Source: Putridiphycobacter sp965230485 (GTDB lineage Bacteria; Bacteroidota; Bacteroidia; Flavobacteriales_D; Crocinitomicaceae). From it: 64,000 bases of DNA. Of this stretch, positions 47,602 to 53,272 are shown piece after piece (the stretch's first letter is position 1; the number at the start of each line of letters is the position of its first letter). The DNA lies in contig CBDDLA010000001.1 in NCBI GenBank assembly GCA_965230485.1, positions 1,612,001-1,676,000 on the forward strand. The letters are read 5' to 3'. The notes under the pieces were generated by a model. That model worked only from the letters and a program-made list of their open reading frames with translations, searched no databases and was not told the origin of the DNA. The position numbers and the translations under genes were made by a program.

Positions 47602-48345
47602 ATGCAATTAAGGACTAACGAAATTAAAAAAACTTACAAGGGCAGGACCGTTGTAAAAGGAGTTTCTATTGAGGTGAACCAGGGTGAAATTGTTGGTTTA
47701 TTAGGGCCGAATGGTGCTGGAAAAACAACGTCTTTTTATATGATTGTTGGTTTGGTTCATCCTAACGAAGGAACAGTTTACTTTAATGATAAGGATATTA
47801 CAGGTGTACCAATGTACAAAAGAGCCCAATTAGGAATTGGTTATTTACCGCAAGAAAATTCAGTATTCCGAAAATTATCAATCGAAGACAATATTCTAGC
47901 CGTTCTGGAATTAACAAAACTTAGTAAACCTGAACGAGAGGCAAAACTAGAAGAGTTAATCGCAGAGTTTAATCTTGGACACGTCCGTCACAATTTAGGC
48001 CAAAGCCTATCTGGTGGTGAGAGAAGAAGAACAGAAATAGCAAGAGCACTCGCTACAGATCCAAAATTTATATTGTTGGATGAACCTTTTGCGGGCGTTG
48101 ATCCAATTGCTGTTGAAGATATTCAAAACATTGTCTCTAAATTAAAAAATCGAAATATTGGAGTATTAATTACTGACCATAACGTTCAGGAAACATTGGC
48201 TATAACAGATCGGACTTACCTATTGTTTGAAGGCAATATTTTGAGGCAAGGAACTGCTGATGAATTATCAAAAGATGAAATGGTTCGTAAAGTCTATTTA
48301 GGATCCAATTTTGAATTAAGAAAGAGAGTAGAAAAAGATACTTAA
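47602..48345 (+). CDS. lptB: Lipopolysaccharide export ATPase LptB
   Basis: This 247-residue ABC ATPase powers extraction of LPS from the inner membrane by LptFG and its passage along the Lpt bridge. It has Walker A GPNGAGKT, Q-loop GIGYLPQENSVFRKLS, signature LSGGERRR, Walker B FILLDEPFAGVDP and the switch histidine in LITDHNVQ. The LPQENSVFR and GVDPIAVEDIQ stretches are typical of LptB rather than other ABC ATPases. A KdsC-like phosphatase gene follows after 54 bp, consistent with LPS biogenesis. A 170-bp gap before it contains no clear promoter match. Confidence 0.95.
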   Translation: MQLRTNEIKKTYKGRTVVKGVSIEVNQGEIVGLLGPNGAGKTTSFYMIVGLVHPNEGTVYFNDKDITGVPMYKRAQLGIGYLPQENSVFRKLSIEDNILAVLELTKLSKPEREAKLEELIAEFNLGHVRHNLGQSLSGGERRRTEIARALATDPKFILLDEPFAGVDPIAVEDIQNIVSKLKNRNIGVLITDHNVQETLAITDRTYLLFEGNILRQGTADELSKDEMVRKVYLGSNFELRKRVEKDT

Positions 48346-48399
48346 TTCAATTGCTTTTTTTAAGTAACTTAGTAAAAGTTAAAAACCATTTATTAATTA

Positions 48400-49074
48400 A
48401 TGAGCCTTTATTACAATAATCTGACACACTTACTCGACCAAAAGGAAATTAGTATTTCTCAGTTTGAAAATATTATTTTAATCCCGAAAGTGAGAATTCT
48501 AGAGCCCACACCTCCAGAGTTGGTTAAAATATCAGATTATTTTGATATCTCTATCGATTCATTACTACGCAAACCTCTAAAAAATTATAATAAAATATTA
48601 TCCAGTGATATTAAGTTTTTAATATTAGATGTTGATGGTACCCTAACTGATGGCGGGATGTATTTTACTGAAAATGGTGACATGATAAAAAAGTATAATA
48701 CGAAAGATGGAATGGCCATCAAAGGTTTGACAAAAAGTGGCTTTCATGTTGGTATTATTTCACATAGCCATCAGAGCAAAATGGTTGAAAATAGGGCGTC
48801 TATGTTAGGCATACAGCACGTATATGTTGGATCTGAACCTAAAACCAGAATATTAGATAATTGGCTCGAAAAATTGGAGTTGAAAAGGGCACAAGTAGCA
48901 TTTGTAGGAGATGATATTAACGACTTAGAAATTATGAAATCTGTTGGAATTTCTGCTTGTCCAAATGATGCAGCAAAACAAATTAAAAACATAGCAGATA
49001 TTATTTTAGAGCATAAAGGCGGGCAAGCCTGCGTTAGAGAATTTATTGATGAATACTTAAATATAAAAGCATGA
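48400..49074 (+). CDS. HAD phosphatase of the KdsC type with an N-terminal HTH-like extension
   Basis: Of 224 residues, about 70-224 are a KdsC-like HAD phosphatase: LDVDGTLTDG with D77 and D79, lysine at 148, and VGDDINDLEIM at 169-179. KdsC hydrolyses KDO 8-phosphate for LPS core synthesis. Residues 1-60 are extra and resemble an XRE-type helix-turn-helix, ending in PPELVKISDYFDISIDSLL, the usual last part of that fold. Motif II reads ISHSH where KdsC usually has I(T/S)GR, so substrate or activity may differ. It follows lptB by 54 bp and overlaps ybjQ by 4 bp. It is probably a KDO phosphatase or a relative; kdsC is plausible but not certain. Confidence 0.8.
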   Translation: MSLYYNNLTHLLDQKEISISQFENIILIPKVRILEPTPPELVKISDYFDISIDSLLRKPLKNYNKILSSDIKFLILDVDGTLTDGGMYFTENGDMIKKYNTKDGMAIKGLTKSGFHVGIISHSHQSKMVENRASMLGIQHVYVGSEPKTRILDNWLEKLELKRAQVAFVGDDINDLEIMKSVGISACPNDAAKQIKNIADIILEHKGGQACVREFIDEYLNIKA

Positions 49075-49385
49075 TAATTACAACAACAGAAACAGTACCA
49101 GGTAAAGAAATTGAATCGATTGTGGGTATTGCTAGAGGAAGCAGCGTTCGCGCGAGAAATATTGGTAGAGATTTTATGGCTGGATTAAAAAATATTGTAG
49201 GTGGAGAAATTGAAGAATACACCAAACTACAAGCTCAATCTCGCGAGCAAGCGTTACAACGTGTGCAAAAAGATGCTGAACGTATGGGAGCTGACGCCAT
49301 AGTTAACTTAAGAATGGGTACGTCAATGTTAATGCAGGGGGCCGCAGAAATATTAGTTTATGGCACTGCAGTAAAATTTAAATAA
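49071..49385 (+). CDS. YbjQ family protein (UPF0145, putative heavy-metal-binding)
   Basis: This 104-residue protein matches the YbjQ family from end to end: MIITTTETVPGKEI, GIARGSSVRARNIGRD, GGEIEEYTKLQAQSREQALQR, and GADAIVNLR, closing with YGTAVKF. The family forms pentameric beta barrels and is annotated as putative heavy-metal-binding, but its role is unproven. It overlaps the KdsC-like gene by 4 bp and the following 44-residue membrane peptide gene by one base (TAATG), so all three are co-translated. Confidence 0.92.
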   Translation: MIITTTETVPGKEIESIVGIARGSSVRARNIGRDFMAGLKNIVGGEIEEYTKLQAQSREQALQRVQKDAERMGADAIVNLRMGTSMLMQGAAEILVYGTAVKFK

Positions 49386-49519
49386 TGGTCACTGCACCCT
49401 TCATTCTTTTATACTTTTATGGTCTTGGCGCCATTATCATATTTGGACTACTGATTTATCTGATCATCAGAAGATTTAAACTCAGAGATGAGGAAACTTT
49501 TGAAAAAAGAGACAATTAA
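49385..49519 (+). CDS. 44-residue single-pass membrane peptide
   Basis: The frame from the ATG at 49385 gives 44 residues: one hydrophobic helix (about residues 5-28, containing GLGAIIIFGLLIYLII) followed by a positively charged then acidic tail (RRFKLRDEETFEKRDN). The positive-inside rule puts the C-terminus in the cytoplasm. The start overlaps the ybjQ stop (TAATG), and a strong terminator follows at once, so it is the last gene of the lptB operon. Small helix proteins are easily missed by gene callers; the tight coupling and the terminator are the main support. Function unknown. Confidence 0.65.
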   Translation: MVTAPFILLYFYGLGAIIIFGLLIYLIIRRFKLRDEETFEKRDN

Positions 49520-49546
49520 AAAGAGGTGTGAAACTCACACCTCTTT
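49520..49546. terminator. Bidirectional intrinsic terminator
   Basis: A 12-bp perfect stem (AAAGAGGTGTGA and its complement) has an AAC loop. It is T-rich after the plus-strand arm and A-rich before it, so it can serve the lptB operon on the plus strand and the small lipoprotein gene on the minus strand. Confidence 0.85.
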
Positions 49547-49568
49547 TCAGCAAATTATATAAAGTTGT

Positions 49569-49799
49569 TTATTGTATTGTGCAAACGATACTTGAGTCAG
49601 TGAGTATCGCATAATCATTACAAGCTTCAGTAGCTTTATTTTCTGTAGCTAAAAATGTAGGAGCAATTTCCACTCCTGCATCATCTAATAATGGAAATGC
49701 AATCCCATCTTCTATTTGAAAACATTCACAAATATATTCTTGTTTACATGATGCAAAAACAAGCATTCCAATTGCAGCAAATAGCACTACCTTCTTCAT
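49569..49799 (-). CDS. Small cysteine-rich lipoprotein (paralogue 1)
   Basis: This 76-residue precursor has a lipoprotein signal (MKKVVLFAAIGMLVFASC, acceptor cysteine 18) followed by KQEY and then ICEC. Two further cysteines lie near the end (EACNDY, VCTIQ). It is related to the next gene in signal peptide, the C-x-C after a tyrosine, and the C-terminal cysteines, which could form two disulfides. The K plus acidic residue just after the cysteine resembles the surface-export signal of Bacteroidota lipoproteins, so it may face outward. Function unknown. Confidence 0.72.
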   Translation of the reverse strand: MKKVVLFAAIGMLVFASCKQEYICECFQIEDGIAFPLLDDAGVEIAPTFLATENKATEACNDYAILTDSSIVCTIQ

Positions 49800-49886
49800 A
49801 ATCTCAGTTTAAATTCTCCGCAAAATAATAATTCTATTTCAATAAACTATAGTTTTTGACAAAAAATGATTAGTTATTAACAAAAA

Positions 49887-49909
49887 AAGGGATGCAAATC
49901 GCATCCCTT
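49887..49909 (-). terminator. Intrinsic terminator after small lipoprotein paralogue 2
   Basis: A 9-bp stem (AAGGGATGC and its complement) with a 5-base loop is followed on the minus strand by seven Ts. It lies 20 bp past the stop at 49929 and separates the two paralogous lipoprotein genes. Confidence 0.85.
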
Positions 49910-49928
49910 CTCTAAAGAAATTAAATTC

Positions 49929-50147
49929 TTATTTAAGTTCACATTTAGTTGTTAACGTACCAGCAGTAACTTCAGATCCACTACATGTAGTTTCAGCATC
50001 ACTTTTCGTTGCGTTGATAGTTACAGATGTTGAAACATCATCAAAAAATCCTGATGAATCAGTAGTTGTACATTCACAAGTGTAATCTTTTTTACATGAA
50101 GCTAAGGCTAACATACCTACAGCTGCTACTAAAATAACTTTTTTCAT
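49929..50147 (-). CDS. Small cysteine-rich lipoprotein (paralogue 2)
   Basis: This 72-residue precursor has signal MKKVILVAAVGMLALASC with acceptor cysteine 18, then KKDYTCEC, a serine/threonine/aspartate-rich middle, and cysteines in TTCSG and TKCELK. The cysteine layout C-x-C ... C ... C matches the neighbour at 49569, so the pair arose by duplication. It has its own terminator, so the two are probably transcribed separately. The mature part is only about 54 residues, likely a small disulfide-stabilised domain on the outer membrane. Function unknown. Confidence 0.75.
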   Translation of the reverse strand: MKKVILVAAVGMLALASCKKDYTCECTTTDSSGFFDDVSTSVTINATKSDAETTCSGSEVTAGTLTTKCELK

Positions 50148-50224
50148 AATAATTGTATTTTTTTTTACGAAGATAATAAACTTATTGACATGACTGTACG
50201 CCCATTAAAAATATTCGTATCTTT

Positions 50225-51496
50225 TTAAAATTCAGATAATGTTTTATCAATAATCCTAACACAATCAAGCAATTCTTCACGAGTCATTACGAGTGGTGGT
50301 GCAAATCGAATAATGTTACCATGCGTTGGTTTTGCTAAGAGGCCGTTTTCTTTTAAGGTCATACAAATGTTCCACGCTGTTTTGCTATCCTCCGAATCAT
50401 TAATGACAATTGCGTTTAGCAACCCTTTCCCTCTGACCAATTTTACAATAGGATACTTATCGACTAACTTATTCATTTCAATTCTAAATAAGTGCCCCAA
50501 CTCCCTAGCATTTTGTGCCAGATTTTCATCTTTTACCACCTCTAATGCAGCAATGGCAACTTTAGCAGCAATCGGGTTTCCTCCAAAAGTGCTCCCATGC
50601 TGACCAGGTTTGATTACTGACATAATATCATCATTAGCTAAAACGGCAGATACTGGATAAGCCCCGCCAGACAATGCTTTCCCTAAAATTAAAATATCTG
50701 GTGTAACATAAGTACTTTGCTTCTCGCAAGTTGATTCGCATGTGCAATCACCACAAACGGCTAACAAACTACCTGTTCTGGCTATACCAGTTTGAACTTC
50801 ATCAGCAATAAATAATACATTGTTTTTTTTGCAAAGCGCCTTAGCCTTCTCTAAATAATCGTTTGCTGGTCGATAAACACCAGCTTCACCTTGTATTGGT
50901 TCCGCCATAAAGCCAGCAATATTTGGTTGTTTTAGGGCCTCCTCTAATGCTTCAACATCATCATAAGGTATTTTAATAAAGCCTGGTGTGTATGGGCCAA
51001 AATTCTTGCGGGCATCTTCATCATTCGAAAATGAAATAATCGTCGTTGTACGACCATGAAAATTGTTTTCACATACAATTATTTGCGCTTTATGCTCCTC
51101 AATACCCTGTTTTTCATAAGCCCACTTGCGGCATAATTTAATTGCTGTTTCTACCGCTTCAGCACCAGTATTCATTGGCAACACCTTATCAAAACCAAAA
51201 TAATTAGTCACATATTCCTCATATACTCCTAAGGTATCATTATAAAAAGCACGGCTTGTCAGTGTTAATGTTTCTGCTTGGCTCGTCATAGCATCTACTA
51301 TTTTTGGATGGCAGTGCCCTTGATTAACTGCTGAATAGGCAGATAAAAAATCGTAGTATTTTTTACCTTCCACATCCCAAACATGCACACCATTTCCTTT
51401 TGCCAATACTACTGGTAATGGATGATAATTATGAGCTCCATATTTATTTTCACGCTCAATTAGTTGCTCAGAAGATAATTTTTCCATTGTCGTCAT
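50225..51496 (-). CDS. rocD: Ornithine--oxo-acid transaminase
   Basis: This 423-residue PLP enzyme converts ornithine and a 2-oxo acid to glutamate semialdehyde, linking arginine breakdown to proline and glutamate. Hallmarks are MNTGAEAVETAIKLCRKW, NFHGRTTTIISFS, the PLP-aspartate in FIADEVQTGIARTG, the Schiff-base lysine in LILGKALSGGAYPVSAV, and GSTFGGNPIA. A short cysteine-rich insertion (CGDCTCESTCEK) before the lysine motif is unusual against textbook enzymes and could bind metal or form a redox site. The start is the ATG at 51496. It is preceded by a GC-rich 5' leader with possible regulatory structure. Confidence 0.93.
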   Translation of the reverse strand: MTTMEKLSSEQLIERENKYGAHNYHPLPVVLAKGNGVHVWDVEGKKYYDFLSAYSAVNQGHCHPKIVDAMTSQAETLTLTSRAFYNDTLGVYEEYVTNYFGFDKVLPMNTGAEAVETAIKLCRKWAYEKQGIEEHKAQIIVCENNFHGRTTTIISFSNDEDARKNFGPYTPGFIKIPYDDVEALEEALKQPNIAGFMAEPIQGEAGVYRPANDYLEKAKALCKKNNVLFIADEVQTGIARTGSLLAVCGDCTCESTCEKQSTYVTPDILILGKALSGGAYPVSAVLANDDIMSVIKPGQHGSTFGGNPIAAKVAIAALEVVKDENLAQNARELGHLFRIEMNKLVDKYPIVKLVRGKGLLNAIVINDSEDSKTAWNICMTLKENGLLAKPTHGNIIRFAPPLVMTREELLDCVRIIDKTLSEF

Positions 51497-51580
51497 ACTT
51501 TGTTAATTTTATTGGTTAATTAGCGTCGTTGCGGAGAGCGCAGATCCTTTCCTCATTTGGGCATGGAGAGAAATCATCCT
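51497..51580 (-). promoter_or_regulatory. GC-rich 5' leader of rocD, possible structured RNA
   Basis: Between the candidate -7 box and rocD, about 60 bases (51520-51580) are clearly richer in G and C than the surroundings. On the minus strand they contain possible stems, such as TTTCTC with GAGGAAA and GCG...CGC around CTCTCCGCAACGA. I do not recognise a known riboswitch class, and the pairing is ambiguous. Confidence 0.35.
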
Positions 51581-51585
51581 TAGAG

Positions 51586-51593
51586 CAAAAATA
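51586..51593 (-). promoter_or_regulatory. Candidate -7 box for rocD
   Basis: On the minus strand this reads TATTTTTG, a TAnnTTTG match, and would start transcription close to the first base of the GC-rich leader. No -33 TTTG is seen at standard spacing. Confidence 0.4.
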
Positions 51594-51753
51594 ACGGAAT
51601 AAATTGAAACGTCATCCGTTTAAAACGAAAAATCAACGGATTCTGTGAATTAAAGTTAACATATCATTGAAATAATACGTGTTTTTTCATATTTGATCAA
51701 AATATGCTAATTTGCCTTTTTAGGAACTTGATATAATTATAAATAAATACACT

Positions 51754-52122
51754 ATGGCTAAAAAAGTAAAAAAGGAAATTCCTAAAGCGCAACTAGAACT
51801 GTATCAAAAGCTAGTTGAAAGCATTCCGGAACTGAGCCTGAATTCTAACTTTGGCTTCCCCTACACTTCGTTAAATGGGCATATGTTTTCATTATTATCA
51901 AAAAGTGGTTTTGTTGGTATTAGGTTACCAAAAGTAGAACGGCTACTCTTTTTAGAAACCTATAATACGTCTTTATACCAGCCTGAACCTGGTCCATTAT
52001 TAAAAGAATATGTAACCATTCCCCATGATTTATTGAATGATACGTCCAAACTAAAACCTTACTTGGAATCCAGCTTAGCTTATGTGAAAACCTTGAAACC
52101 TAAACCGTCAAAGAAAAAATGA
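51754..52122 (+). CDS. TfoX/Sxy N-terminal-domain-like small protein
   Basis: This 122-residue cytoplasmic protein has an order of elements like the TfoX N-terminal domain. A helix is followed by GFPYTSLNGHMFSLL and a beta-strand pair (GFVGIRLPKVERLLFLE), then a region where YVTIPHDLLNDTSKLKPYLESSLAYVKTL matches the usual closing strand and helix. TfoX/Sxy proteins regulate competence in some bacteria, but stand-alone N-domains are widespread and uncharacterised. It ends in a lysine-rich tail. It overlaps the secreted hydrolase gene by 4 bp and is divergent from rocD over 257 bp. Confidence 0.6.
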   Translation: MAKKVKKEIPKAQLELYQKLVESIPELSLNSNFGFPYTSLNGHMFSLLSKSGFVGIRLPKVERLLFLETYNTSLYQPEPGPLLKEYVTIPHDLLNDTSKLKPYLESSLAYVKTLKPKPSKKK

Positions 52123-53042
52123 AACTACTATTATCAATAATCATCCTATTTGCATCTTATTTCACGTTTGGTCAAACGTATGAGTACGTTTATAAAAATC
52201 CAGCTGATAGCACGTTCAATTGCTACTTAACGGTATTCCCAGAAGGAGAAACAATAAAAGGACTAATCATTAGAGATTATACTAATCTTCCTGACATCTC
52301 AAAGAAGTCTCCCTATCAGTTTCTTAAGCTTTCAAAAGAAGCTGGCTTGATGACACTTTATACAAATACCTCTAATATATTTCCGGAACTATTTGTCCAG
52401 GAATCTACTATGAAGTTATTGGATGAGATTGTGGTGGAAGTGATTGAAAAATACAACATTCCTAAAAATAATATATTCATTGGAGGCCTTTCTGCCAGTG
52501 GTGCGCGTGCGCTCAGATACGCGCAATATTGTGCAGCTGGAAAATCGACGGTCAAAATAAAAGGTGTATTTTCTGTCGACTCTCCGCTTGATTTAGAGCG
52601 GTTTTACAAATCAGCTTCTGAGCATAAACAAAATTTTAAAGCAGGAATGCTTTGGGAAGCGAACTACATGGTGCCATTTTTTCATGAATTGTTCGACGGT
52701 GGTGTAGAAGAATTTCCTGAAGCTTATCGCAATGCCTCGGTATTTACACAATCTGATAGTTCAGGCGGAAATGTAAAGTTATTAAAGAATACGAATATCA
52801 TTCTATTTCATGAACCGGACATAGACTGGTGGTTAAATGAAAGGGGGGCTACTTATTACGATTTTAACTCTTATGATATAGCTGCTTTTGCCCTTAAGCT
52901 GCGTATGCTAGGTAATGAAAACGTAGAATTAATAACCACTTCTGGTAAAGGATACGATCGAAAAGGCAACAGAAATTGCCATTCCTGGACCATTGTAGAT
53001 GAAAACTATTTAATGGATTGGATCCAAAATTTGCTAGAATAA
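52119..53042 (+). CDS. Secreted alpha/beta-hydrolase-fold protein
   Basis: This 307-residue protein has a signal peptide (MKLLLSIIILFASYFTFGQ). The nucleophile elbow IFIGGLSASGAR gives Ser125. A candidate acid lies in FHEPDIDWW and a candidate histidine in GNRNCHSWTIVDENYLMDWI, in the right order for a Ser-Asp-His triad. It looks like an esterase or peptidase of unknown substrate; no lid or lipid-binding domain is obvious. Its ATG overlaps the stop of the TfoX-like gene by 4 bp, an odd partner for a secreted enzyme, so the coupling may reflect expression rather than shared function. Confidence 0.75.
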   Translation: MKLLLSIIILFASYFTFGQTYEYVYKNPADSTFNCYLTVFPEGETIKGLIIRDYTNLPDISKKSPYQFLKLSKEAGLMTLYTNTSNIFPELFVQESTMKLLDEIVVEVIEKYNIPKNNIFIGGLSASGARALRYAQYCAAGKSTVKIKGVFSVDSPLDLERFYKSASEHKQNFKAGMLWEANYMVPFFHELFDGGVEEFPEAYRNASVFTQSDSSGGNVKLLKNTNIILFHEPDIDWWLNERGATYYDFNSYDIAAFALKLRMLGNENVELITTSGKGYDRKGNRNCHSWTIVDENYLMDWIQNLLE

Positions 53043-53111
53043 AGGTTTTAGAGAGCCAAATAATAAAATCAGAATAATCTGTTAATCTGACTGAGGTAGC
53101 TGAATCAACCA

Positions 53112-53163
53112 ATTCTAATTGGTATTAACCGTATTCTAAATAATTAGCTCCGAATTCTAAATA
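53112..53163 (+). promoter_or_regulatory. Three ATTCTAA heptamers at exact 21-bp spacing
   Basis: ATTCTAA starts at 53112, 53133 and 53154. The last two extend to CCG-N-ATTCTAAATA. The first is part of the inverted repeat ACCAATT-CT-AATTGGT (53108-53123). Spacing of two helical turns places all three on one face of the DNA, upstream of a -7-like box at 53190. Confidence 0.5.
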
Positions 53164-53189
53164 GCGTAAATTTCCCTCTTGAACTCTCG

Positions 53190-53197
53190 TATATTTG
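53190..53197 (+). promoter_or_regulatory. Candidate -7 box for the type A substrate gene
   Basis: TATATTTG fits TAnnTTTG. It would leave a leader of about 70 bases before the ATG at 53273. The phased ATTCTAA repeats end 26 bp upstream. Confidence 0.4.
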
Positions 53198-53272
53198 AAA
53201 GTGAAACACCTGATTATGAACATATCTAACCGGGGAATTTCATTAACTACTCACTTTTAAATATCTAAAATC

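Noticed and set aside
51689..51707. CATATTTGATCAAAATATG near-palindrome upstream of the TfoX-like gene
   Set aside because: The 10-bp TTTGATCAAA core is palindromic, but such AT-rich palindromes are common here and nothing links it to a regulator.
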